Assembly: GCA_003508835.1 (NCBI GenBank) | Contig: PUFA01000003.1 | Span: 19,105,501 to 19,169,500 of the forward strand | Direction: 5' to 3' | Source of the DNA: Eonycteris spelaea | Lineage: Eukaryota > Chordata > Mammalia > Chiroptera > Pteropodidae | Length of the DNA stretch: 64,000 bases | Part shown: positions 44,017 to 54,219 of the stretch, piece by piece | Layout of the letters: each line of letters starts with the position of its first letter | How positions within the stretch are numbered: the stretch's first letter is position 1 | The notes under the pieces: generated by a model | Database searches by the model: none | What the model saw: the letters and a program-made list of their open reading frames with translations, nothing else | What the model was told of the DNA's origin: nothing | Made by a program: the position numbers and the translations under genes

Positions 44017-44428
44017 GAGACCACCATCAGGCAGAAGGTCAGAGGCACGACTGGGGCAGGCCGAGTCTCTGAGAGCCCCCAACACTGTCTACTACTCTTT
44101 GCCTACACACGAAGCCAACCCTGGATTTAGGAAATACATGTAGAAGGCCATCTGGAACCAAGAGAAGAGCACGGGACAGCAAGGGGTCACGTAATTAAGG
44201 AAACGGTCTTTTTATAAAGACTCTAAGCAGAGCCGTTTTCGGTCTCCGGAACCGTGAAGTGGCCTCCCTCAGGCCTGGGACGACTGAGCAGCAGCCAACA
44301 CCATGTTTCGCAGTCGGTCCGTCCTATAACTAATGATGGGTTTACAGGAAACGTAGAGGCACCCAAGTCCAGGCAAGTGCAGAGCTGGCTTGGCCCTGGA
44401 AACAGCATGTTAACTGGTTCTGGTCTTT
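44017..44428. other. Unassigned sequence
   Basis: No feature recognised. Confidence 0.4.
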
Positions 44429-44452
44429 CACCACCACCACCACCACCACCAC
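44429..44452 (+). repeat. (CAC)8 microsatellite
   Basis: Eight uninterrupted trinucleotide units. The local plus-strand frame reads a proline run, not a supported gene. Confidence 0.95.
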
Positions 44453-44459
44453 ATCCAGA

Positions 44460-44645
44460 AGACTTGGCAAGGCCCTGTGGCACACCGGTTAACTGCATGA
44501 ACTCCTGGGCAGGCTACTCAGGTTCGAATTCCAGCTCTACCACTTACGAGCCATGTAAGCTTGCTTTACCCCTCTGTGCTTTGTTTCCTTGCCCGTCAGA
44601 TGAGAATAATAATAGTGTCATAGAACAAGATGGAGCAAATGTAAT
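44460..44645 (+). repeat. MIR element
   Basis: 'gcacaccggttaactgcatg', 'actcaggttcgaattccagc' (retaining a tRNA-like B box), 'ctaccacttacgagccatgt' and 'gtcagatgagaataataata' form a well-kept MIR in sense orientation. Confidence 0.9.
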
Positions 44646-44754
44646 CACAGTAGAAACCATTGACTTAACTTCGTGGGACAGCCTGGAATGTTTCTACAGC
44701 TCCAGAAACAGAAAAGATCAGGTGGGCTAGAGGGGTTCTGGAAGCTTTGAACCA

Positions 44755-44995
44755 GGGGAGAGCCTTTCCCTGACCTGTCTGCATACACAGCACGCTGCCT
44801 CATCACCCTGCTGTACGTTTATGATCAGCTCTGCTGTCCCTAATTGATCATATGTTTGTTTATAGTCTGTCCCCTCTCCCACATACCACAGTGTAAGCCC
44901 AAGAGAGTGGGGACTCTGTTTGGCTCCCTGCTGTGTCCCCAGTTCTTATAACCCTGCTGGGTACATAACAAGGGTTCAGAACTGTGCCGAATGAT
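44755..44995 (+). repeat. L2 3' end
   Basis: 'tttatagtctgtcccctctc', 'cccaagagagtggggactct', 'ctgctgtgtccccagttctt' and 'ctgggtacataacaagggtt' follow an L2 3' UTR. Confidence 0.8.
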
Positions 44996-45889
44996 GTGGG
45001 ATGCTGACTTACCTCCTAGAAGTTGTGTTTTTGTAAGGAACTCCCAGGAAAGACATATCTTCACCTAAAATAATTAACTTTTTTCACAGGTGATGTCAGG
45101 CATAGAGTCAGATGGATGGGGAAGATATTTTAGGAACGGTGGGAACATTCCTTGCTGAGGTCCTCAGAACAGGACATACGTGGAGAAGGAGACCTTGAAA
45201 AGCCATTTAGCTCAGCCCTCATCTCATTAAACCCTGAGTTTAAGCCTGATGGCTTGTACTGTCTAAAAGACCTCAAAAAAGGAGACAGCATCCAGGCTCA
45301 CCACACCCGCCCTGCCCATCATTTGATCTCTGGGCACTTAGAAGCCACAAGAGGCTGGTGACCACCTGGGCTTTCCCATCATGGGCAGGATGCTTCTTTT
45401 TACTTCTTACTTTTGTACTGCATTACGTGAACACTTGGTGGCTTCTCAAATGAAGCCACGTGATTTGATGGCAGATCTCTGGGGAGAAATGCCGCCCTTT
45501 AATTGTCCTCATGACTGTTCTGAAAATAGAGTCCTTTTATTCAAAGCTTAATTCAGTTAATGTTCTCAATATAAATGAATAATCTAAAGCGTAAGCAAAT
45601 TTTCTTGCAGGCTGCGCTGACAGTGCTCCTCTGCTCTATTTAAAGATTCTTCCTGGCCTAGGTTCAGCTCTCCCCGAACCTATTTAAAAGTCACTGCCCC
45701 ACGGCACTGTACCGGCTTCCCTCGGGCCCAGTGTGTCCTGGGAAAAGACAGCAAGGAGCAGCTGCCCATCCACCCAGGCTCCCAGACTTATGCCCTTTGT
45801 CTGACTAAGCTGGTCTGGGGAGACCCAAGAGAAGCCATGGCCCTCAGAGGCTCCCAGGGACATAGGGGCGGGCAAGAGACACACATACA
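44996..45889. other. Unassigned sequence
   Basis: No gene or repeat recognised. 45490-45610 is AT-rich. Confidence 0.4.
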
Positions 45890-46023
45890 CGAAATAGAAC
45901 AAAGCAAGATAGAGAATAATTATATAATCACAGCAAAAACAACTGAGCTTACTTTATGAGGCAGCCTGAGCATGCTTCTGGAGTGACAAAGATCAGGGTG
46001 GGCTTGACTCGTTCTGGAAGCTT
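45890..46023 (+). repeat. Partner of a local duplication
   Basis: Resembles 44618-44750 in order: 'ggcagcctgagcatgcttct' against 'gacagcctggaatgtttcta', then AAAGATCAG, GTGGGCT and 'gttctggaagcttt' in both. Either an old tandem duplication or two copies of an unrecognised repeat. Confidence 0.45.
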
Positions 46024-46427
46024 TAAGGCCCAACTCAAAGCTCACCTCTACAAGGAAGCCTTCTCCACAGTCGGTGATCTCCCCTCTCCGCATTCCTGTT
46101 GCACTCATCCTAATCTGTACCTCTGGGATGGTGCTGAGCCATCGCCACCTTTTCTTGAGATTATTGAGGTACAAGGTGAATCACGCTCCAGAGAAACCTC
46201 CTCTGGCCCCAGGGATTGAAGCCTGTGTGTGTGCTCTATTGTTTCAGAATTTCCCCACGTTGCACCACTGAGCACAGTGCAGTGGGATCTGCGGTTACAT
46301 CTGTGTCCCTCACAGGCCTAATGCACTGAGAGGGGAGAACCCATGTCAGTCTGGTTCATCATATGCCCCGAGCCCAGTGCGGTGCCTAGACCATGATAGG
46401 CTCTCAATCAATATTTGTTGAATGAAG
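46024..46427 (+). repeat. L2 3' region, interrupted
   Basis: The left part has 'aaggcccaactcaaagctca', 'cctctacaaggaagccttct' and 'cactcatcctaatctgtacc'. The right part (46310-46427) has 'ggctctcaatcaatatttgt' and TGAATGAAG. The middle is poorly matched. Confidence 0.75.
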
Positions 46428-46439
46428 TAATCTCCCTCC

Positions 46440-46566
46440 TAGAATGTGATATTCTAGATCCACGAGCCTTGTGTTATACTCTGTATTCTTACCTGTACCT
46501 TTCACAGTGTTAGCACTCTGTAACTATTTGCTGGCTAGATGAATGAATGAATGAATGAATGAATGA
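46440..46566 (+). repeat. L2 3' end with (TGAA)n tail
   Basis: 'tgtattcttacctgtacctt', 'tcacagtgttagcactctgt' and 'aactatttgctggctagatg' precede about six GAAT units at 46542-46566, the terminal repeat typical of L2. Confidence 0.7.
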
Positions 46567-46789
46567 CTTCACAGCAGAGATGGGATGCAAACCGGAGCCT
46601 CCAAGGATGAAGTGATCCAGAAAGTCCCAGGAGGTGGTTAAGATACCATCAGCCTCTTACTGGGGTCCAGCACCCCTGATGGAGGTCTCTCATATTAGAC
46701 CTGGTTAACAATAGGAAAATCCACCCAGAGGCAAAATAGAGAAAGTATGACTGTTGCCTCAATTCCCAGTCAGGCGCCAGCCACATACA

Positions 46790-46888
46790 CAACCAGGGGT
46801 CATCTTTATAGCTCCAGAGCCCAGCCCAGCGCTTGGCACATGGTAGTCTCCTCATAAATATGTGTTGAATGGAATTGAATATCTTCAA
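46790..46888 (+). repeat. L2 3' end
   Basis: 'cagcccagcgcttggcacat', 'ggtagtctcctcataaatat' and 'gtgttgaatggaattgaat' form an L2 terminus. Confidence 0.75.
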
Positions 46889-47471
46889 CCCATTATTAGG
46901 TATTCCACAGCCCACAAGACTAGGATATCCAAGACTCTGGGTTTAGGAGAAATGTGTGCAGAAGCAGAAAGCCAAGCAAAAATGTCCCCAACTGCTGGGC
47001 TAGACTTCACAGCCCAAGGTTTTGAGAAGTAAAAGGATTCTAAGTCTCAGTAGGCACCAAGCCTTGTCAAGTACCAGCTATAACATTTGTTCTGAAGGCC
47101 TGTCATACACTAGCCCTAGAGGCGAGAGCTGTCTCCTTACAGCGGAGTGGTGAGGCGTCCAGCCCAGCTCCTCATGGCTGACACATGTCCTAAAAAGGAG
47201 GGATGAACAGAGTGGGGTCTGGGTGAGAGGGTGCTAAGGAAGGGAGGCGCATAATTCAGAACATGGGAGGAGGTGTCTGGAGGCCCCACAAGTCTCATCC
47301 ATCTTGCTAAGCAGTGGGTCACGCTGCTTCCCAGAATTGCGAAATCTCATTTCTCCCAGAGAATCGGATCCATAGGTAGTTTGAGTTGGAATATTCCAAA
47401 TGCAGGGCAGTGACTGCAAAGGGAGACATAATGTTGCCCTTTCCTCCTGTCCACACATCTTTCCCTAGTAA
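46889..47471. other. Unassigned sequence
   Basis: No feature recognised. Confidence 0.4.
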
Positions 47472-47550
47472 AATGAGAAAAAGAAAGAGAGAAAGAGAAA
47501 GGGAGGGAGCGGGGGAGAGAGAAAGGGAGGGGGAGAGAAAAGGGGGTAGG

Positions 47551-47597
<47 letters not shown>

Positions 47598-47608
47598 CGC
47601 GCCATTGA
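47472..47608 (+). repeat. GAAA/GGGA/GA tract ending in (GC)n
   Basis: Purine tract of GAAAGAGA and GGGAGGG units, then about 19 GA units, then GCGCGCGCGC. The frames through it are low-complexity Arg/Glu or Leu/Ser/Pro and are not genes. Confidence 0.96.
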
Positions 47609-47959
47609 TTTTTGCCTCTCCGTCCTCCAGTCTGCACTGTAGGAGAGTTCCTTTTGGTTCACCAGATGATGTAGGTGCTGTTGGCAAGAGACTCCGTCTG
47701 GGGACTGGCTGCCAAATTCATATAGTCTGGAGAACAACTCCTGTGCCCCATGTAATTGTGGAACCCCTGAGCAGGATTTGGAGTGAGAAATCAGGCAGGG
47801 CCACCTTCATTCCAGTCCTATGACTTTGTCCCTTCCAGGAGTGCTCCGTTGGCTGCTGAGATTTACTGCAAAGTCCCACCCATACTGGCCCAGGGATAAG
47901 ACAGGTTCTCCCCAGCCCACAAGTCCCCTCTCCCTGGTGGGTGGCCCTGGGCTGCATCC
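47609..47959. other. Unassigned, possible MIR trace
   Basis: 47775-47830 has MIR-like words ('ttcattccagtcctatgact') but is too short to call. Confidence 0.35.
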
Positions 47960-48130
47960 CTGCCTCTTTCCTTAACTGCTTGAGCCTCAGGTCCTTTGGG
48001 TGGGCAATGGGAACAATCATAATGACTTCCTCCTCCCACTACCTGGGACAGTGAACGTAATCCAGAATGACATTGGGTGTGAGCTGTGGGACGAACTGCC
48101 AAAGGCTTCAGGTTAATTATTATTATTACC
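47960..48130 (+). repeat. MIR fragment
   Basis: 'taactgcttgagcctcaggt', 'gtgggcaatgggaacaatca', then 'gacttcctcctcccactacc' follow the right half of MIR. An ATT run sits at 48118-48127. Confidence 0.65.
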
Positions 48131-48775
48131 TCTGCTCCACTGACGAAGGAAGAGGGGAAGGACCTCACACGCTCAGACAGGCAGGTCCGTCCTCTTTCAT
48201 CAGATCTGCATGCAGGGCCGCAGGAAGCAGGGCCGCGGGGAGCAGACATGGATCCACACCACAAAGAGTTGATGTGACTGTCTATGAGAGGGGAATGGCC
48301 TGAACCATGGCACAGGGCTGGCTGGGCCTTTTAGGGGCCTGGGTAGGTGGGCCAAGCAGGAGGTTGTGGGACCACAAGACTACCTGGAGCCTCCTGGCTT
48401 GTTCCCAGGTCTGGTTGGATAGACCAACACTAGAGCACACCTCACAGTGCTGCCCAGGCTAGACCAGAACAGCACACGCTCCCCAAAGACCCCAGGTCCT
48501 CAAAGGCCTGTCACTGCTAGACTTCCCCTTGGAGGATGTCTGCACACCCCTCAGGACAGGAGATGTGTCAAACTGAACTGAGGGCTGGCACGGAGCCTCG
48601 CAAAGAGGAATGGGGCATGCTTCCTGCTCTCTAGGTGATTCTAGTCCCGTGGGAACACTGGGGAAGAAGGGTGGCAGGGAGGTGGTTGCCACCCAGGGTA
48701 GAATACGAGGTTGACCAGGAGAGCACTAGGAGCCAGAGAACTGGGACATTCCCTTCCGTTTAGGGTCAGGACGTC
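48131..48775. other. Unassigned sequence
   Basis: No feature recognised. Confidence 0.4.
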
Positions 48776-48819
48776 CCTTGTAGAGGAGTTAGCATGTCCT
48801 TGTAGAAGAGTTAGCATGT
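48776..48819 (+). repeat. 22-bp tandem duplication
   Basis: The unit starting CCTTGTAGA and ending GTTAGCATGT occurs twice (48776-48797, 48798-48819) with one mismatch. Confidence 0.9.
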
Positions 48820-48859
48820 CGTAACAGTTGGTACTGAGCAGTGGCTCCGCCCTCAGGCT

Positions 48860-49070
48860 GAGTTGTAGGTCTTGACGGGGCCATTCCTGCAGGCACGTAA
48901 TGTCGAACGTTTTCAGAGTGTATTTCTCACTCCTAAAATGGAAAAAAGAATATACCTGGCCATGAAGTAGTCATGATGATGGAATGTGAGATCATGTGCA
49001 CAGCATGGAGAAGGGTGTCCCCTGGAAAGCGAGTCTCGGTCACCATTCGCCGTTATTAAGGCTGAGAGGG
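48860..49070 (+). repeat. MIR fragment
   Basis: 'tgtatttctcactcctaaaa', 'tggaaaaaagaatatacctg', then 'gatggaatgtgagatcatgt' and 'gcacagcatggagaagggtg' follow the right half of MIR. Confidence 0.7.
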
Positions 49071-49274
49071 ATTTGAACTACAGAGATGGTGGGGAAGGGG
49101 AAAGTGCAGACCAGTTTAGCCCATCAGTTCAGGCTTGAGCTGCTCCAGTTAAAATCTCATTCCAAGTTACCAAGAAAGTTTCTGCTTAAAGAACTCTACT
49201 GGAAGAATGTTTTGTAAAATGAAAATTCTTTTTTAAAAAGTGAAGTGTCTGTCTCCACTTTCCTGCTTTCAAGT

Positions 49275-49405
49275 CTGTTTCATATAGTTATTTCAGCATC
49301 TATTATATGCGTCCTTTATCCAGGATGCTGTGCTAGGAGTTGTGGCCATTCGGAGAGATAGGATAGTCTCCACCCTCAAGGAGCTTACAAGTAACAAGTT
49401 CAAGA
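49275..49405 (-). repeat. L2 3'-end fragment
   Basis: 'tttcagcatctattatatgc', 'gatgctgtgctaggagttgt' and 'ccctcaaggagcttacaagt' are antisense L2 end sequence. Confidence 0.7.
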
Positions 49406-49935
49406 GCACAGGTCCCGGAGAGAGCAAAGCCAAGGGATGTCGGGAAGCCTTGCTCAGTCCCTCTCTCAACTACCTCCAAGGCATTGCTAAGGATAGATCC
49501 TCCAGCCAGCAGACCATGGGGTGTTGAAAAGACAAGCTTCTTCTGCTAAGAACAAGATCAAATGGGTCACTACATACTAAGGTGACCTCTACTAACAAGA
49601 CTCCGGAGGTGAGCAAGAGAGGTCTGGTGAGAAATTCCAAGACTCCAGGGCAAAACTGCTCCAACCAGCCTTCCCTGACTGAACTTAAAATTAACAGCTC
49701 AGCTGCAAAGAAAGAATTTATTCTGTATTCACAGGGAAATGGCCTGTGCAGATTTAACCTTGGCTCTGACTCTCACCCCTCTCCCACAGAGAGAAGCACA
49801 GAAACCATTAACTCTCAGTCCACCAAACCATTGCTCATCAGCAAAAGGAATTCAGCTCCTTGCAGGGGTTTGGCAGAAGGGGGTGCAATGTGTCCCAGCA
49901 ATTGCTTATTGAGCTGCCCCCATGATGTGAGCTGG
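49406..49935. other. Unassigned sequence
   Basis: No feature recognised. Confidence 0.4.
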
Positions 49936-50045
49936 CTCGTCATGATGTGAGGTAGATTCTTTCATGATCCCCACTTCATGGATGAGGAAACTGAGACTTA
50001 GCAAGGTTAATACCTATCCAACGATCTTACAGTTAAAATGAAGCA
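49936..50045 (-). repeat. MIR fragment
   Basis: 'gatgaggaaactgagactta' and 'gcaaggttaatacctatcca' are the antisense MIR centre. Confidence 0.7.
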
Positions 50046-50988
50046 AGTGAGGGATGTTCATTAGAGCTGGACACCTGCGTTTTAAACATGGCTCTACCAA
50101 CACCCAAGCCAGTGCTGTGTTTTAAGAATCCTTCAAGAGAATCTGGTACATTTCCTGACAACCCCTTCTAAGTCAGACTAGCAGAACTGTGTGTATAGAA
50201 GGGGTTGGAAAATCATAGGTATTTCTGGTCAGGAAAAATATTAGCTAAAAGAATTTTTTTAATAAAAAAAATTTCATTTAAACTGGATGTTCAGCCTGCC
50301 ATGTAGCCTATGCTTTACATCTGGCTCTCTCCCTATTAATTACCTGCCTGGCCAGAAAGATTTGAATCTGTGACCCTTGGTAAAACCCATCTCACCATCC
50401 TCTGCAATTTCGTGGCTCGTGCCTTGGGACCCTGTTGTTTTGAAGGCACTTCACCTTCTTTCCCTTAGGAGGTACTTTGGAGCTGTCTCGCCTGCCACAA
50501 AAATTTAGCCTGAGGAGTCAGCCAAACGGATGTGACTCTTACCCTCCCCTGCTCCACCCACTTCATCTTTCCCTGCCCGCCATGTGGAGGACAAGGCCGT
50601 CCCGGACAGACCAGCCTTGTTCTCAAGGCCAGAAGTCCAGTGAGTGTGGACAGCTCAAAGGCGGGCCAGGCTGTCAGCACTAACCCACAGTCTTCCCCAA
50701 ACCCAGTAGTCCACAAGCCTGCCATTGACCAAAGCCCCTGGGCTCAAGGCTGGGGCACTGCCACTTAGCCCAAGTTGCTGCAAGGCAGTTCCCACTTCCA
50801 TGTTTTGAAACAGGGCTGACAGCAGCTGAGGTGAGGCCTCCAGATCCAAGACAGGGGCTAGCTGGTCCTCTGGGTGTCCTGGGGGCTGTAGGCACCCCTT
50901 TGTTCACATGCTCCTGGACCAAATCTTAGGCAGCCTCATTTCACAAAACCAGGAAACAGCTTCCTAAAGGAAAAGTGCTCTGGGGAAA
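50046..50988. other. Unassigned sequence
   Basis: A MIR-like trace at 50060-50110 is too weak to call. Frames on both strands at 50465-50922 have no recognisable product. Confidence 0.4.

Positions 50989-51033
<45 letters not shown>
50989..51033 (+). repeat. (GT)n microsatellite
   Basis: About 21 uninterrupted GT units. Confidence 0.97.
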
Positions 51034-51644
51034 GAGGCAGAGAAGCAAGGCAAGAGGGAGGATAGAAAAAAGGAAGGAAAAAACAAAGCAAAACAAAACA
51101 GCTCAATTCAAAAGACATGTGGTTTTCTTCTTGTGTTTGATGCAAGGGCTTAGTGGGGTTTAAGTGAAGCCTGAGCCCAGATTGTTGAGACAGTTAAAGA
51201 CTAGGTAGGGCTAGGGAGAGTCCTGAGAACAAAAGGTTGATTGAGGGTGCCCTACCCCAGGGAGAAGCAGGCAGCAAGGGGGGGGCATCTCCACTTACCT
51301 ATGGGATCCCGCCCCTGGGTGCAGGCTTCTGGTCTACCCAAAAAGCCAACTGGCATGACTCACATAGGAGTTCTTCTTTCCCTGAGAGGTCACCCACAGA
51401 GGCAATGTTGTGCAGGGGAAGTTCCAGAGAGAATGTGATGCCATATGAGATATATGAGATCTAGATGGCGGGGAGGGTCGGAAAATAAAGTCTCCATTGA
51501 GAAAGATCTGAGAATACAGATTTTAATTCTGGATCACTAACATTGACTTAAAGCTTGGATCAGGACACTTACAGCTCCAACATCACAAAATTCTAGACCC
51601 CTTTTCAGGGGTGCTGACTTTCTTCTGACTTCTTGGGCTCAGTA
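51034..51644. other. Unassigned sequence
   Basis: A/G-rich patch at 51045-51100. Otherwise nothing recognised. Confidence 0.4.
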
Positions 51645-51845
51645 ACAATAAGGTTATATGGCACTTATTTGCGAGCACCATGCTAAATGCTATTAACTCA
51701 TTCAGCACTAACAAAGTGATGAAATAGGTCCTATGACTATTACTGTTTTATGGATGAGGAAGCTGAGGCACAGAGAGGTTGAGCTAGTTGCCGGATTGTA
51801 AGTCCAGGCAGTGAGTGCTTACATCTATGCTACTAATGACATACC
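51645..51845 (-). repeat. MIR element
   Basis: 'gagcaccatgctaaatgcta', 'ttaactcattcagcactaac', 'ggatgaggaagctgaggcac' and 'agagaggttgagctagttgc' form antisense MIR, well preserved. Confidence 0.88.
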
Positions 51846-51951
51846 AGCTCATTATGGGCGGACAAGAATGCCCAGGACGAGGGCAAATATGCGATTCCGA
51901 GGCACAGATCCTTGCAGCCCAATCCGCTTTTTCAGCCCCAACCCCTCCCCC

Positions 51952-51952
<1 letters not shown>

Positions 51953-51989
<37 letters not shown>
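51953..51989 (+). repeat. (CA)n microsatellite
   Basis: About 18 CA units. The minus-strand frame crossing it (51784-52425) has a Val/Cys run from this repeat and is not a gene. Confidence 0.97.
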
Positions 51990-51993
<4 letters not shown>

Positions 51994-52544
51994 CAGAAGA
52001 TGATATTCACTCTCTGGGGAGGCCAGTGGTTTCCTGACCTGGAGGGAGGCAGCAACAGGAGTCAGGAGTCCCCCTGGCCTCTTAGCCTTCTGAGAGGTAA
52101 GGACTGCGTTCTGGCAAGGGCGATGAGCAGACATGTCAGTCCCTGCCGTGCAAAGCAGCCTTTGAACAAAACCTCTACCACCGTGCCCAGGGGTTGGAAT
52201 TTTCTGGTAAATTATAATTTTCTGGGTATTGGAACCCATATTTGCTTCCACTGTTGTTACTGAAAAACTCTTCAAATGGCTATGGAAGAATAATCCCAGA
52301 GCTCCCATCAGTCCAAGTAGGGTAACTCCCACCAGATCCAGAATGGAGGCCGAGGGGCTGAACATCAACACGTATCTACTGAGTTTCCTTTCAGTCAGAC
52401 CGAGTGCTGTGGGAACTAACTGCACTTCCTACGCCCGGGCCCTCACCCCCACTCCGCCCAAGCAGCCTCACGCCCTCCCGCTTCAAAGATCACAGAGCCT
52501 GTTAAAGCCAACAGGGACCTTGGGGACCATCTCAGATCCCACGA

Positions 52545-52676
52545 AGCAACATAACTGTTGGAAAGAGAGCTTTAGGGTCCCAAAGACCAGTGACTTGGAG
52601 CCCATTATTTACACTCTCTGGAACAGCAATAAAAATACCCACTAAAGTGGTTACTGTTGGGATTAAAAAGGAGCCC
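52545..52676 (+). repeat. MIR fragment
   Basis: 'gaccagtgacttggagccca', 'acactctctggaacagcaat' and 'tactgttgggattaaaaagg' are MIR in sense orientation, running into a minisatellite. Confidence 0.65.
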
Positions 52677-52677
52677 T

Positions 52678-52733
52678 GAGCACAGAGCACAGAGCACAGA
52701 GCACAGAGCACAGGGCCAGGGCCAGGGACAGGG
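52678..52733 (+). repeat. Heptamer minisatellite GAGCACA
   Basis: Five copies of GAGCACA (52678-52712) followed by about three GGGCCA/GGGACA hexamers. It appears to have arisen by slippage within the tail of the MIR, whose own terminal word resembles the unit. Confidence 0.9.
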
Positions 52734-52809
52734 TAGACCAGTTTGGTAAGTAGTACCTGTGACCACCTCGACCCGCACCTGGGCTTACTGATAAAGAAAC
52801 TAAAGCTAG

Positions 52810-52988
52810 GAAGTGATATTTAATACTATACTATGTACCCAGCATTTTGATGAGCGCTTTTCACATAGTTTCTATTTGTTCCATGAAATAAAGACAAAGA
52901 GATACCTAAGACCCATAGAGGAGAAGAAACTTTCTCAAGGTCACCAGGCTAGTAAGTGGCCAAGCTCAGATTCACAGACTAGAAAAGA
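52810..52988 (-). repeat. MIR element
   Basis: 'tactatgtacccagcatttt', 'gaagaaactttctcaaggtc' and 'accaggctagtaagtggcca' form antisense MIR. Confidence 0.8.
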
Positions 52989-54147
52989 CTGGAGGAGAGG
53001 TCCAGAGATAATTTCTGCTTATCTGCACCTAATAGACTAAAAAAATGTGATGATCAATGGAGAATGAATGAAAAACTGGTCTAGAAAAGTCTGAGTTCAG
53101 AAATACCTTCAAAATCTTGTTGAAATAGTATCATTGCCATATCACCCATAGCCCTGCCATCACAAAGGAGACCCATATTGTATATTTCCTAGGACTGACA
53201 TGTGTCAAAGGAGGTTTGCTGGCAAATGTTCTGTTTTGGGGTGGAGGGAAGCAAACATGTTTGTATAACAGTTAAATCCATAATGCAATGTACACTCAAA
53301 CCTGATATTTTGTGCCCAGATACTAAATACCCTCCAGTATGCTGGCCACTCCGGAGACACAAGAAAAGAGCATCTAGTCCTGTTCCGTGGAAGGAAACGG
53401 AATAAGACGGAGTTCAGGATCTGAGAGAGAAAGAGATGCCTGGCAGGTGCCCAGTTGTGTCTATGCAGCGAAAGAGTGGTGAGTGAGTGAGTGACAGCTG
53501 AGCGGACTGAGACACTCCTGAGCAGGTGAATGAATCCCAGGGCTGTCCTGTTGTCCCTATCTGCTTCTTGTCCTTCACTCTTCAGGATCATGGCCACAGG
53601 AACATTGTTCATGGAATTCTCTAACTCCAAGTGTCCCTCCCTCTCTGACTTATCTAAAATCTGGGCTCCCACGTAGAAACATTTTAGCCTGTCCAATGGA
53701 ACATACCAATGATAATTATGATTTAAGGAAAGCACGAGTGAGGAGAAGGGCTGGCCCAAGAGGGTTTAGAGAGATAAATTTTAACCAAAGAAGGTTCTAT
53801 ACCCTGCATTAATGCCTCATGCTACAACTGATGCAATTTGATTTCTTTTACTTATTTATCTTTTTTTGGTGGGGAGGGGATTTCATTCTCCTACTATGTG
53901 TGCTAAGTTCTATAAAAAAAAAGCAGTAAGAAAACTGTGGGAGAGGAAAGAATGAGACAAGCTTTGGACTTTGATGCCTCAAGGCCATAGCTTTCAGAGA
54001 AGACATTCTTGAGATAGAATCTGCTCCAGAACTTAAAAATGTATATAAATCAAAGCAATAAAATGGCAATCACCATGTAATTAAGGTACCATTCAATTGG
54101 GGGCTCACCGAGACCTGACACTTAGGGTCCAAGCAGGAGGTACGAGC
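52989..54147. other. Unassigned sequence
   Basis: About 1.2 kb with no repeat recognised. A 184-codon minus-strand frame (53205-53759) has no recognised domain. GAGT units sit at 53476-53494. Confidence 0.4.
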
Positions 54148-54164
54148 TTTTTTTTTTTTTTTTA
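54148..54164 (+). repeat. Poly-T run
   Basis: Sixteen or so T close to the 3' end of the minus-strand L1 that follows. Possibly its decayed poly(A) tail displaced by a small insertion. Confidence 0.8.
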
Positions 54165-54219
54165 CAGTTGCTGAGACAGGAGAAACTGCTGAAGCTTTCT
54201 GTGGAAATTCCAGACCTTT

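Noticed and set aside
46540..46566. CRISPR-like or functional tandem array.
   Set aside because: It is the GAAT terminal repeat typical of L2. No spacer structure and the genome is mammalian.
51784..52425. A 213-codon minus-strand gene.
   Set aside because: It passes through a MIR and a CA microsatellite (Val/Cys run), with no domain.
53205..53759. A 184-codon minus-strand gene.
   Set aside because: No recognised domain, no splice context and ordinary composition; a frame of this length is expected by chance in 64 kb.
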